A model generated the notes under the pieces. That model searched no databases. It worked only from the letters and a program-made list of their open reading frames with translations, and was not told the DNA's origin. This document shows positions 1 through 11,471 of a stretch of DNA of 64,000 nt, piece by piece. The position numbers were made by a program, and so were the translations under genes. Position 1 is the stretch's first letter. Every line of letters starts with the position of its first letter. Source of the stretch: Catonia carolina (taxonomy: Eukaryota; Arthropoda; Insecta; Hemiptera; Achilidae); contig JAQMRL010000014.1 in NCBI GenBank assembly GCA_035578175.1, positions 14,335,774-14,399,773 of the forward strand. The letters run 5' to 3'.

Positions 1-366
1 CACAGGCTACTAGAAGAAGACTGAAAGAAATTCGTACCAAAATTGCTGTTATCCCTGGAGCATTTACAAGCCAACTTCAGCCTTTGAATGAATCCATCAA
101 TAAACCGTTTAAAGGAGCAATGCGAGAACGCTGGACAAAGTGGTTGGGAACAACAGACCACGTAACCACTCCTACAGGAAGAATGAAGAGGCCTTCCATA
201 TCTCAAACATTTTTGGCTTTCAATAAAGTTTTAAATTGTAGTAAAATCCTTCAAAAAGTGTGGAATAAGTAACGCAATGGACGGTAGTGAGTTTCACGAG
301 GATGATTATGAAGAAGAAGAAAGTTCACCGGAAAGTGAAGCGGGAACTGCAAATGAAAGTGAATAA
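1..366 (+). pseudogene. pogo/Tigger-like transposase, C-terminal remnant
   Basis: The frame open from base 3 reads the end of a pogo/Tigger DDE transposase, including the IPGAFTSQLQPLNESINKPFK-type block that contains the third catalytic position. Family members have LQPLD or LQPMD there; this copy has LQPLN, replacing the metal-binding Asp by Asn. The frame stops at 270-272. The typical family tail (KKCGISNAMDG followed by an acidic stretch) continues in the next frame from about 250 to TAA at 364-366, so a frameshift lies near 249. The N-terminus and first two catalytic residues lie outside the window. It is a dead 3' fragment; the family assignment is from motifs only. Confidence 0.8.
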
Positions 367-849
367 ATGAGTTAAGAAGTTTATAAATGAAGTGATTGTA
401 ATATGATTAAAATGTTTTTTATATTTCTCCGGTTTCTGTCTGTTTTTCATAACCTTTAAATTTGGATTTACTCGAGCGCAAGGGGAGAAGTGTTTAAAGG
501 TTTTACTTTATGCTAACATCTTAAGTAGATAAATGGTGTATTGGTATTTAGGTAGTATATGTAGACCAACGTTATTTCCATTTTTGGAACAAATCTTCAT
601 TTATTTTTTTTTCAAATTTGCCTTGAAAAATAAGGGTACGTCTTACAGTCCGGAAGATACGGTAACTACTAAATATTTTTTAATAATTTTATCACATAGC
701 TTACTGAAACTTAATTTAGATATAAAATTTACAAATCTTAATAATTAAAAATTTGCAGTATTATAAAACTTTACTTTCAACCAAATAAGATTTCTTAAAA
801 CCACTACGAATATTCCTTATTTTTTACTTTGGAGACCGCAAAGGATTAC
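367..849. other. no recognised gene
   Basis: AT-rich sequence following the pogo remnant. It may include the 3' untranslated part of that transposon. No terminal repeat, coding frame with family features or RNA gene was recognised. Confidence 0.4.
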
Positions 850-1345
850 TTTTGTCAGCTATCTATAAGCTTTCTCTGCATTCTTTCCTCTGATTTTTCG
901 CCAATATATATCGGTCATTCTGACCGATCTGGCCTGTCTCTTTGCATCTGAAACAACCGTTTAAGTACCTCTGATTTTGGTTTAGGTATTAAATCTAAAG
1001 TTTTTGTCTTTAAGTGTGTCTGTCTTAACTCTCTTCAGCTCCAGATCTCTAAAAGTAAAACCTAGTTCCTCCATACCCTCTTTGACTTCCTTATCCAGAT
1101 TGGTGCTGTTTTTTTTGCAAACAAGTTCCTTATAATTCTGTCTTCTGGTTTTCTAATTAAATAGCCAAAGAAAGATATGCTTTTCTTTTTCATGGAGTCT
1201 AATATTGGCTCATTATCTTGATAGATAATTTGTTGGGTAAGAGTCTCCATTCCCCATCTTTGTGTTTTTAGCCTATACAAGTTCTAAGGATCCTTCGTTC
1301 AAGTTTTTGGATCTTGTCCGTCCTATTTTTTTGGTTAAGTTTAAC
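850..1345 (-). pseudogene. LINE reverse transcriptase C-terminal remnant (RTE-like)
   Basis: Reading leftwards, three frames successively give blocks typical of the C-terminus of insect RTE-like LINE polyproteins: QKLERRILRTCIG, then SMKKKSISFFGYLIRKPEDRIIR, then a lysine- and arginine-rich tail. This is the region after the RT fingers/palm, so no YxDD is present. Several frameshifts separate the blocks, so it is a decayed fragment. The clade is a guess from the FFGHxxR-type block. Confidence 0.65.
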
Positions 1346-1392
1346 CCTTACAGTGCCAGCGTCCTAATATTAGGACGTGAAGATTTAGACTA

Positions 1393-2310
1393 AAAAATCT
1401 GGTGTGAAACACTCACACAACTTTCTCTTGCCAATGCAAATAATGACCTATATAACCTAACATTAGTAATACAACATTAGGAATAAACAAAAAACTAACC
1501 TCAAAACCATAACCTTATTTCAATCATGAATGAAACACGCGAAATGAAAATCAACCTCAGTTTGGCTTTCAAATACGGAAAATCACTCTTTCACGCTAAA
1601 CTATACTCTGTAGAGAAAAATGCTTGAAATAAAAGTCGTAGATCTTTAAATTTCCTGTAAATTTTATTGTATACATTTTGTCATAAAATGCACACAATGC
1701 TGAATTCTTTAAAAAATCGATTTTTCACATGTTTTCGTGAGACAAAACAGAAAATCGCTAATTACCGCTAAACTATGCGTTATACAAAAAAACTGTTCGA
1801 AATAAAAGTTGTAGAATTTTAAATTTTCTACATTTTTTATTATATAAATTTTTGTGCTAAAATGCATATTAAAGCCGTAATCTTAAAAGCAACAAAATCT
1901 TTAAGTGAAAACAGCCTCACCAAGATTTTCAGCAAACATGGCGCCTACTCTATCTTGTAGAGCATAAAAATTAAGTAAACCAGGCGATTTTTTAAAAAAT
2001 CGTAGGACCAGTTTTTGAGAAAATCGCAAAAAAGTGAAAAATTACACGAATAAACTACTACTTCCGGTTGACCGATTTTAATGAAAATGTTCGTGTCGGG
2101 TCCGGTAGTGGTATGTAACTTAAGTTTCAAGTTTGTACAATGTTCCGTTCTTGAGATATTCTGTTCACAGGCACACAGACCAATCGCTAAAAACATGTTT
2201 TTTGGGTTTAGGAGGTCTGAAAACGTGTAGATCCGGTGAAAACTCGATTTTGAAAAATCGACATAAAAACAATACTTTCCTTTTTTATACATTCATATAG
2301 GCAAGAGAAA
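1393..2310 (-). repeat. family R interspersed repeat, copy A (reverse)
   Basis: Near-full-length reverse copy of a non-coding repeat seen about twelve times here. Its ends match other copies: an AAAAATCTGGTGTGAAACAC end with a small hairpin, and a ggcaagagaaagt end at about 2300. Internal blocks (CACCGGATCTACACG, TCTCAAGAACGG, TCGGTCAACCGGAAG) are conserved in the same order. It has no coding frame. The terminal 13-mer ACTTTCTCTTGCC occurs inverted near both ends, suggesting a non-autonomous DNA element. Confidence 0.8.
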
Positions 2311-2489
2311 GTAAAAATGCCAGCCTATTTTTGTGCGATTTGTAGCATTTTATATATTTATCCATAACATGGCTATTTTTCAAGGTACCTATCTTAATGA
2401 TTTTTACTGCTCTTGCCTATATGAATGTAATATATTCATATAGGCAAGAGAAAATCGACATGAAAACAATACCTTCCTTCCTATATTAT

Positions 2490-2761
2490 AGGAAGGAAAG
2501 TATTGTTTTCATGTCTATTTTTCAAAATCGAGTTTTCACCGGATCTACACGTTTTCAGACCTCCTGAACCTAAAAAACATGTTTTTAGCGATTGGTCTGT
2601 GTGCCTGTGAACAGAATATCTCAAGAACGGAACATTGTACGAACTTGAAACGTGAAACTTGTTACATACCACTACCATATCATTGATGGTACCATATGGC
2701 ACCATCAATGAATATGTTACCCTCAATTTTTTTAATTTCTCTGGCTTATATGTATGTAACT
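2490..2761 (+). repeat. family R, partial copy B
   Basis: Forward partial copy covering only the first 210 bp or so of the R consensus. It ends in ACCACTACCAT followed by a near-perfect palindrome around GGTACCATATGGCACC. The same truncated unit follows immediately as copy C, so B and C are tandem duplicates of about 270 bp. The gap 2311-2489 holds unassigned AT-rich sequence and a short R end in both orientations. Confidence 0.75.
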
Positions 2762-2987
2762 GGAAGAAAAGTATTGCTTTCATGTCGATTTTTCTAAATC
2801 GAGTTTTTACCGGATCTACACGTTTTCAGACCTCCTGAGCCTAAAAAACATGTTTTAGCGATTGGTCTGTGTGCCTGTGAACAGAATATCTCAAGAACGG
2901 AACATTGTACGAACTTTAAACGTGAAACTTAAGTTACATACCACTACCATATCATTGATGGTACCATATGGTACCATCAATAAAAAT

Positions 2988-2988
<1 letters not shown>

Positions 2989-3032
<44 letters not shown>

Positions 3033-3961
3033 AATAATTACTATACACAATCAGTAAGAAGTTACTATAAGTGAATAACATAATACAAAATAACATGAAG
3101 GAGAGGGCTTCCATTAAAGCCCTTCCATAAAACAAAGCAACTAAAAATACATTGTATACAATTTAACTATTTTTTCCATTCTTAATTAATTGTTTTTAAG
3201 AGTCATAAAACATTTAACCTGTTAGTTATTTATGTAAATTATTTTTTAATTTTTTGTTTAATTATTTTAGTGTGTTATTTTCTTTATTTAGTTTTTGTCT
3301 CTTTATAATCTGTCACGGAGATCCAAAACATGATGCCGTTTCAAACGTCTGGTGGTTTCACTATTGTCTAGTAAATTCAAAGCCAAATGATTTATATGCG
3401 ATGACAATTTTACGTGATATTTTTCGCTGAGCCTTCTTATTTCTTCTTTAACAAATGGAATGTTTAAGTACTCGTGCACTTCAGTGTTTCTTGCATACCA
3501 AGGAGCATTTATGAAATTTCTTAATACTTTATTCTGAAACCTTTGAATAATATTTATATTACTGTTACTAGCAGTCCCCCATAGTTGAAGGCCGTATTTC
3601 CAGACAGGGCTGAGCATAGCTTTGTACACTGCTATTTTGTTTTCCAATGAGAGAGATGACTTTCTGCCTAGCAACCAATACAGTTTATTAAATTTCACAT
3701 CTAATTCTTTGCGTTTCATCGTAATGTGTTTCTTCCATGTTAATCTTTTGTCTAGGTGTAAACCTAAATATTTAACATCACTTTCTTGAGGCAATATTTC
3801 ATCCAGTCGCACTGGAGGACAAACTCTCTGGTTCATGCTGAATGTGACATGACTAGACTTCGTTGTATTCACTTTTATCCGCCACTTCTGAAGCCACAAC
3901 AAAATATCGTTTAATTGGTTCTGGAGTTTATCCGAAGCTGTATGCGGGTCTTCACAACAAG
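2989..3961 (-). mobile_element. 5'-truncated Jockey-clade LINE insertion
   Basis: A minus-strand non-LTR retrotransposon with a 40-nt poly(A) tail (T tract 2989-3028) and the C-terminal half of an RT polyprotein. It is inserted in repeat copy C. Flanking 11-mers CAATAAAAATG (2978-2988) and CAATGAAAATG (3962-3972) differ at one base and fit a target-site duplication. The 5' end is truncated before the RT catalytic motif, as is common for target-primed reverse transcription. Confidence 0.85.
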
Positions 3962-3980
3962 CAATGAAAATGTTACCCAC
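3303..3980 (-). pseudogene. Jockey-like RT C-terminal domain
   Basis: Open frame of 225 aa. It reads LQKWRIKVNTTKS, then YLGLHLDKRLTWKKHI, YWLLGRKSSLSLENK, YGLQLWGTASNS, IIQRFQNKVLR and APWYARN, in the order typical of the region after RT in Jockey-clade LINEs. The upstream endonuclease and the YADD palm are missing through 5' truncation. The first few codons before about 3961 are target DNA, not LINE. Related fragments occur at 41655-42465 and 50672-51240. Confidence 0.85.
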
Positions 3981-4126
3981 AATTTTTTTACTTCTCTGGC
4001 TTATATGTACGTAACAGGAAGAAAAGTATTGCTTTCATGTCGATTTTTCTAAATCGAGTTTTTACCGGATCTACACGTTTTCAGACCCCCGAACCCAAAC
4101 AACATGTTTTTAGCAATTGGTTTGTG

Positions 4127-4164
<38 letters not shown>

Positions 4165-4740
4165 CGTGCGTGCGCGTGCGTGCGTGCGCGTGTGTGTAAG
4201 GCTGTGCTCTCGTAGAAAAAATGGTTTTTTCTTAAGATTGCGGCTTTAATATGAATTTTAGCGCAAAAATGTATTTATAATAAAAGTTGTAGACAATTCA
4301 AAAACCTAGAACTTTTATTTCAAACATTTTTTTGTATAACGCTTAGTTCAGCCAATTTCTGTTTTTTTCTCACGAAAAAGTGTAAAAAAAATCGATTTTT
4401 TACGAGTTCGGCATTTGTATGCATTTTACGACAAAAGTGTATAGAATAAAATTTATAGGAAATTAAAAGATCTACACCTTTTACTGAAAGAATTTTTCTC
4501 TATAGAGCTTAATTTAGCGTTAAAGAGTGATTTTCTGCATTTTTAAGCCGAACGTCTTAATTTTGCGTCTTTTACTCATGATTAAAATTAGGTTGTTTTT
4601 TGTTTATTTCTAATGTTTTATTACTAATATTAGATTATATTGTTCATTATTTGCATTGGCAGGAGAAAGTTGTGTGAGAGTTTCACGCCAGATTTTTAAA
4701 ATTAACGTATCATTATAAGACTGAAATATTCACACTGATG
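3962..4740. repeat. large inverted repeat, left arm
   Basis: This arm carries the end of copy C, all of copy D and about 40 bp of flanking DNA (GTATCATTATAAGACTGAA and on). It recurs in reverse complement at 6825-7676. The non-R flank is shared, so the arms arose by inverted duplication of one locus rather than by two independent insertions. Confidence 0.8.
4011..4697 (+). repeat. family R, copy D, left inverted arm
   Basis: Forward copy with a (GT)n/(GC) microsatellite at about 4120-4198 directly after the GATTGGT(C/T)TGTG block. An internal deletion removes the part containing TCTCAAGAACGG and TCAACCGGAAG. It ends in CCAGATTTTT at 4697. Diagnostic variants (GGCAGGAGAAAG, GTGTATAGAATAA, CTGTGCTCTCGTAG) are shared only with copy E in reverse orientation. 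Confidence 0.8.
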
Positions 4741-6345
4741 ACAAAACAACATATTTTAATACTTACTTTACAAGAAACGCGTTTTACTGCTGCAAACACT
4801 TTTGATTCTGGGAACTTCAGGATGTTTACAGGACAACATGAATCAAGAGTAGGAGCTGACCTACAGCAACTCGGAATAATATTCTGCGTAAACAAACGGA
4901 TCAAAGACTCAATAACAAAATCACACTCACCTTCTGAAAGGATCTGTACTTTAACAAGGAAATGCGGAAATAAGAGATACACCAAATTTGTAATGCATAC
5001 GCCCCTATCAAATTGGGCAATTGGAGAAATCCAGAAAAGGCGGAGGTATTATGGGAACAGCTAGAGATAAAGCACCAGATAAGAGCGTCCGAATTTCAGA
5101 TGGTGAATTCAACGCACTAATCGGAAAAAACAGTTCCGGAAGATTTTCAGCGACTATCCAGCACACAAGAGAACAAACCGGAATAGTAAAATATTAATTT
5201 AATTGTGTGAAACATTTCATCTTAAACAGATGTCCACTAATTTCATGAAACTCCCTGGGAAACAGAAAATAATTACGGCGAACTCCGGGAGGAAAATTTG
5301 GTGAATTCCAAAGAGATCACGTTGCAATCTCGGAAGAAAACACGAAGGAAATCATGAACGAAAATTATGATGAAGAAAATCGTGTGGAAATATGAAGAAC
5401 CCGAAGATAAATATTAAAAAAAATCAAGGTGAAGAAACAAAACTGCATCCCCACCAAATGTAAGAGGACTTCTAAAAATAGCAGCAGAACTGCATAACAA
5501 CGAAGCTGCCGAAGAAGGCCGAATCTGTGCAGAAGTGTTGGGGAAGTAACCATCCAAGCACATGGAAAAGATCTGGGTGACTGAGAAGATTCCCTGTGAA
5601 TAAAAAATGGCACTGATACATCCACTGCATAAAAAAGGAGGTAGAACGGATGTAAACAATTACCGCGAAACTTCTATTTTATTCGTGACGTAAAAAGCAC
5701 TTTCCAAAAAACCGTTTGACTAGAGTAGACAAACAGTAGATCAGAAACTAGTTGAACATCAAGCCGGATTCAAGAAAGGAAGATCCTATGGAGAGTAGAT
5801 CTCAAACGTAATTTTAGTACTTGAAAGTTATATTTCAAGAGATATAGTGGTAGTGTTTGTTGATTTTAAAAAAGCTTATGATTCAATCGACCTAGAAACA
5901 CTACTGATATTTTAGAAGAATCTGGAGTGGATATGAAGATAACGGCAATCATTAAAGAAACATTAATACAGGCACGATAAAAAGTAAAAAATATAAAAAG
6001 TAAAATTTCTAGGAGAAATCTAAGAGTTTGAAATCAAAACAGGCGTTAGGCCGGGTTATGGACTGTTACCGAGGTTTTTACCCGTGTGCTAGAGAAAGTT
6101 ATACAAGAAACGGAAATAGAACTTGCCAATAAAGGATTCTTATAACACAGTAAACAATGGAAGACCAAAGAACGGTATAAACTGTGTTGCTTTTACAGAC
6201 AACCTAGCAATCGTTTCTAGGAACATGAAAATGAATAGAATTTATCAACGTGTTATAAGAAGAAGCTGATAAAGCAGGAATACAGATTTCCTAGGAAAAA
6301 CTGAATACTCAACGAACATAAAAAAAGCCCCGCGTCACTATATAA
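4738..6345 (+). pseudogene. decayed LINE with endonuclease and RT remnants
   Basis: Between the inverted arms, a heavily mutated non-LTR retrotransposon reads on the + strand. It begins with an APE-like endonuclease segment (ILTLQETRF at about 4755, then a GEFNALIGK-like block near 5095). RT blocks follow: QAGFKKGRS near 5762, VVVFVDFKKAYDSID near 5845 (RT motif 2/A region with Asp) and a GVRPGYGLLP-like block near 6045. Stops and frameshifts break it throughout. Order and motifs fit an RTE-like endonuclease-RT; the 3' end is not defined. Confidence 0.7.
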
Positions 6346-6824
6346 TATTAGTCCATATCAAACCAATTTTTTTTCTGTAATCCTGGGTTCCCTTGGGTAG
6401 ATTACAACAAAGGAGATGTGGCCTACACCAGTTTCGTTTCTCAGAACCTGGCTTTTTAACATATTACACACATCCTAATTACTATAAATCCATCCCACGA
6501 GGCAAAATTGGGACCCGTTGGTCGTTGGGCTAAAATTAACGGCACTTTATCAGGATTGGTCGTCCCGCGTCTGTGCAATACTACACCTCACTTACACGCG
6601 GTATACACATCATCCTCATATCATTGGGCCATACGATGACTTACTGTTTACAAGTTGAACTGATTGCAACATACACATTCAGCATGTAGAAAATAATTAC
6701 TATAAAAAATAATGAGTACCTATCCTTACTTTTTTCCCAAAAACCAGTAGGCCTACGTGTAACCTATGGAAATCGTGTATTGTAAAGAACATTAATGTAT
6801 CTTAAGAATCGACTGTTTGTTTTC
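6346..6824. other. no recognised feature
   Basis: Unique-looking sequence between the LINE remnant and the right inverted arm. No gene, terminal repeat or RNA gene was recognised; it may include the 3' part of the LINE. Confidence 0.35.
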
Positions 6825-7676
6825 GAAGTGTGAATATTTCAGTCTTATAATGATACGTTAATTTTAAAAATCTGGTGTGAAACACTCACACAAATTTCTC
6901 CTGCCAATGCAAATAATGAACAATTCTTTCAGTAAAAGGTGTAGATCTTTTAATTTCCTATAAATTTTATTCTATACACTTTTGTCGTAAAACACATACT
7001 AATGCCGAAATCGTAAAAAATCCATTTTTATACACTTTTTTGCAAGAAAAAAACCAGAAATTCGCTGAACTAAGCGTTATACAAAAAAATGTTAGAAATA
7101 GAAGTTCTAGGTTTTTGAATTGTCTACAACTTTTATTATATACATTTTTGCGCTAAAATGCATATTAAAGCCGCAATCTCAAGAAAAACAATTTTTTCTA
7201 CGAGAGCACAGCCTCCTCAAGAACTTCATGGCACCTACCCTATCTTATAGAGCATAAAAAGTGTAGTAAATGAAGCGATTTTTAAAAATATTAGGAGCCG
7301 TTTTTGAGAAAATCGCAAAAAGTGAAAAATTACACGAATAAACTGTTTCTTACGGTTGACAGATTTTGATGAAAATGTTTGTGTCGGGTCCGGTAGTAGT
7401 ACCTAACCTAAGTTCCAAGTTTCAACTTCGTACAGTACGATGTTCCGTTCTTGAGAAATTTTGTTCACACACCCACACCCACACACTCACACACACACAC
7501 CAATTGCTAAAAACATGTTTTTTGGGTACAGGGGGTCTGAAAATTTGTAGATCCGGTAAAAACTCGATTTAGAAAAATCTACATGAAAGCAATACTTTTC
7601 TTCCTGTTACATACATATTGGCAAGAGAAAGTAAAAAAATTGTGGGTAACATTTTCATTGATGGTACCATATGGTT
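6825..7676. repeat. large inverted repeat, right arm
   Basis: Reverse-complement partner of 3962-4740. It runs from TGTGAATATTTCAGTC through copy E to the palindrome half ending CCATATGG at 7676. It lacks about 155 bp that the left arm retains (junction near 6922) and retains the R centre that the left arm lost. It does not contain the Jockey insertion that splits the left arm. Confidence 0.8.
6878..7632 (-). repeat. family R, copy E (reverse)
   Basis: Reverse R copy with the CA-rich microsatellite at about 7466-7500, at the position equivalent to the GT tract of the other copies. Shares private variants with copy D (CAGGAGAAA, TACTGAAAGAATT, CTACGAGAGCACAG). Confidence 0.8.
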
Positions 7677-7967
7677 TTTGTTTTTAATTTTTTTTGGTTT
7701 TTGGTTTAATAAGCTTAGGGTTGTTAAGAGCAGTGTTTGAATTGGTATAGGTAGTGATTCCCAAGTTTTAGGCAAAAAAACATTCGTGATGACCAAGAGG
7801 ATAAGACATTAGGCTATATATAGCCTACTTAATTTCAGCCGTATGTCGTTTCTTGCTAAACACAGTAGAAAAATTAGGTAATATTTAATAGAAAATTTGA
7901 ATAATATCATATGTTAATGTATGAACAGCAATTCACAAACATAGTTTGATTATTATTATAGAAAAAA

Positions 7968-8204
7968 TATAGCAGGTAGTACAGAAGAAAGAGTTACAGA
8001 GAGAGAGAGAGTGAGAGAGAACACTGTGGGGGAAAAATGTGGAATAAATAGAAAATGTGTTGAGGGTTGATGACTTAAGCAAGTAGCAGGTAGTACAGAA
8101 TCAAAGAGTGACCGCCTTCGAAGTATCGAAAGAGTTACAGAGAGAGAGTGAGAGAGAACACTGTGGGGAAAAAATCAAAGAGTGACCGCCTTCGAAGTAT
8201 CACA
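7968..8204. repeat. local scrambled tandem duplication
   Basis: Three short modules are each present twice in shuffled order: GCAGGTAGTACAGAA (near 7970 and 8087), AGAGTTACAGAGAGAGAG with its GA-rich continuation (near 7989 and 8129), and AATCAAAGAGTGACCGCC with continuation (near 8099 and 8175). No coding potential. The DNA before it (7677-7967) is AT-rich with nothing recognised. Confidence 0.65.
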
Positions 8205-9962
8205 ATAGAAGCTGTCACTACATGCCAAGGTACAAAGAAGTGATTACTGACCCTTTTAGTGGGGAATTCGGTAATGTGGGTCCAACGTGCAACTCCCGGT
8301 TTTACCACTTCGGTTGATTTCTGATGTTCTTACTACGTTTTTAGAAATTTTTTCTTTAAAATCCCATTGTGTTCTATGCCTCTCTAGATCCAGATTTATT
8401 TTTTCTCACTCCCACCTTCTTACAAGTCTTGATTTGACCTTTTCTTTTGAAACCAGTTTTTACAACCACCCTTACTTTGGGCTCGTTTTCACACGTTTGC
8501 GCAACTTCGTGTAGCCTGTTATCTTTCCTACACTATTTTTACTTCGCATTTCGATTTCTGCTTCCTACAACATTGCAGCTCATTTTAGTTCTCCGTAGTA
8601 GTTCAGTTTCGTTTATTTATTTCATTCTTCAGTTTTCAAACCGCGATTCTTTGTTTTCCATTCGCCGTCGTTCTTCGCAATGTTTTTCATTTCTGTAAAG
8701 GTTTGTATGTATCTCATATAAATGTATTGTTTTGTTTACTTATTGTATCACACGTTTTAACTTCACTAAGACTTTACTCCTATTTATGGGATTAATATTT
8801 TGCTATAGCTTACTGAATAACTGTGTAAATTTTACAGGCTTGTGTGATGTTTATTTACGTTTTATTATAGAATTTGAAAGGCTAGTTCCTTTCATTATCT
8901 TTCTCAGACGCTGCATATTTATGTTAATTGGACAGTCGCTAACCTGTGCCATCTGTTTAACACTGGTTAAGGCAGTTGTTAACTTGTTAAAATTCTGCTG
9001 TTTTGTCACGTCACAAAACCCACACATGATAATTTTTGTTTTGTTTTGAACATAGTTTTATTTGCCATTACTTTTGGTGGCTTAAACGTATTTCAGCAGC
9101 ACTATTCAGTATTATTCTTTTAATATGTTTGTGTGGCCTGTGGTATCCACGCACTTGTATTTCAATGTTTTCCGATTGGCTGGCTGTTGTTACCGCTACA
9201 TTTATTTTTATAAACTGATTTACTGAATGTTAATTGTGTAGTTCTGTTACACAATATCCTGACACATTTATCTGCTGTTGGATTCAATATTACAAACTCA
9301 ATTATTAATTATCTGAAAATTGATTCTTCAGTCTTCAAACTACATATTTTTAAATCATATCTATGATCATTATTTAATCAGTTGAGTTTTGTTTCATTAC
9401 CTGACTTGATTTGGTAACTGCTTGATCGAATCACTCGTCGAATACCTGTTGTGATTGTTATTTTATTTTGCGTTACCATCCGTCATTATTTCAAGTGAAA
9501 ATTGCTGCTTCACAGCACTTAAATTTTGTTAAAGCTATTTATTTATAATTTATTTAATTTTTATTACACACATCTTAGTATATTTATTAATGAAATTTTA
9601 AATTTTTCACCAGGTATCATTCTGTACGTGACATTTGCATAGAGATCATTATCATATTTTATCATCGCATGGAAGCCATCATAAGGGCATTGAAAAATAC
9701 ATCTCGTCTCATTACATCAGTCATACAATTTACATCATCATACTGCATTTACCAGCATAAGAGAATACACCAGCATAATCTGTATTAAACGGGTTACTCG
9801 CTAAGTATTTCTGATCTTCGTGGTTGTCAGTATAAAATTTTTCATTATCTCAATTTTTTTCAATTATAATTTTTTTGTGTATGCATTTCCACAGGTTTTT
9901 GCATTGTTCCTTTGAACAATTCATATTGTCATTTATGAGAATTTTGTTTCTTGTTTTAACAT
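8205..9962. other. T-rich non-coding, probable 5' part of LTR element
   Basis: Strongly T-biased on the + strand and without a credible gene. It probably contains the 5' LTR and leader of the gag-bearing element that follows, but I could not find a matching 3' LTR, so LTR limits are not given. The short ORFs here are hydrophobic because of the T richness. Confidence 0.4.
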
Positions 9963-11471
9963 TTGTTTAGTTTAAGTCTGTTTAACGTTGCCTCATTTCT
10001 AATGACCGATCTTAGATCCATTGTTGTAAAATCTCTTAATTTAGACCAGGCTAAAACTTTGGCTAGAGAACATCAAATTTTTATCCCGCCTAACGCCGAT
10101 CTTGATTATCTTAGAGGCGTCCTTCGTCTCCGAAAACATTATTTTAAATCTCCTGACTGCATTCAGGAAGCTAGGGATCAAGCTCTCAATTACCTCATTG
10201 AACACGCTACGATTCCTTCTGAATTACTCCAAACATATCCAGATTTAGTCGACCTTAAGACTGCTTTATCACTTAAGTTTCTATACCCATCAAATTCTAT
10301 CTCTACTCAGACTGATCTTTCACTTCCTTCAGACATGGATGGTACTCCTCACCCAATTACACAAAAACCTAAACTACCTTTCTTTGCTCCATCAATTTTT
10401 CATGCTAAATGTAATGAAAATGTGCAAAATTTCTTTAAGGACTATGAACGCGCAGCTACAGTTAACTTCTGGGATGACAAATTCAAGTGTCAATTTCTTC
10501 CTCTATATTTACACGATACTGCTTTAGATTTTTTTGAAGACCTAAAAATTCGCTTCGCTGAAGAACACTTAACATACTCATTTATAAAAAATGAATTTCT
10601 TAAACATTTCCGATTAGACAATGACGCAGACCTCTTGGAAATCTCTCTTTTCAATAAACGCCAAAATATTTCTGAATCCACTTCAGCATTTATAGCAGAT
10701 GTCATGCACCTTTGTTCAAAATTAGATCCAAACATGCCAGAAATTAGAATCTGTAAATATGTCTTAAGAGGATTACTTCCTTCAATCTTGGACAAAATCT
10801 CGCTGTCTGATAATTCAACTTTAGACAAACTGTTAGAAAATATTAAGAAATATCAGGAATCCAAAAATCTATTAGAATTTCGTTTATCCACTCCCATTGA
10901 AGCACCATCATGCTCTTCTTCTCAACCCATACAGGCCGTTAATTTTCAAGCCAATGATAAACGTTTTACTTCACGTCAAAGTCAACCTAATCAACAAAAT
11001 AATCTACGCTTTATAACGCATGCCTCTTCCAATAGCCAGTCTAATTCGGCAGCTCCGTTTAGTGCCAAACCCCAGTCTTCAAATAACCTTTCTCCTCGGC
11101 CATTTGCACCCAATACTTAGGCACCATCTACTCAAGCCTTTCATGGTAAACAAGGTTTCAAGAATTCCTTCCAAAATAATAGGCCTAGTCACAAACAAAT
11201 TTCAGCAACCATCTACTGACAAGCTCATCAACATGTCACTTTCAATGTAGGTGATAAAGTTCTAGTTTTCTCCCCTCAAACTGCACCAGGTAAATCACCT
11301 AAGTTATCTTCTAATTTTCGAGGCCCTTACACTATTTCAAAGGTTATTAGTTCCTTAAACTACGAGGTTATCATTGAACGCTATGGAAAACTAACTCCAC
11401 AAATAATACACGTCAGCAGACTAAAGAAATTCATCCAAAGAAATGACCAACCTGGAGTGTCTCATAACTGA
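9963..11471 (+). pseudogene. deleted gypsy-like element: Gag joined to integrase C-terminus
   Basis: The first 385 codons are a retrotransposon Gag. It is capsid-like around residues 135-290, where FFKDYERAATVNFWDDKFKC and LLEISLFNKRQ stand out, with a Ser/Gln/Asn-rich tail and no zinc knuckle left. The better start is probably ATG 10002. After TAG (11118-11120) the same frame continues. After TGA (11217-11219) it reads FNVGDKVLVFSP, FRGPYTISKV and HVSRLKKF, the GPY/F module that ends gypsy integrases, stopping at 11469-11471. Protease, RT, RNase H and the IN catalytic core are missing, so this is an in-frame internal deletion plus two nonsense codons. Function is lost; Gag alone could still be translated. 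Confidence 0.8.

Larger units (their letters stand above)
2762..4010 (+). repeat. family R, partial copy C, split by a LINE
   Basis: Second tandem partial copy: R-like sequence at 2762-2988 resumes at 3962-4010 after a LINE insertion. It shares with copy B the change to GGCTTATATGTATGTAAC at the 5' end and the central palindrome around GGTACCATATGGTACC. The matching right-hand inverted arm (to 7676) carries the same palindrome half. Confidence 0.75.

Noticed and set aside
8447..9218. Hydrophobic ORFs as membrane proteins
   Set aside because: Phe/Leu/Cys-rich because the strand is T-rich; no start context or family features.
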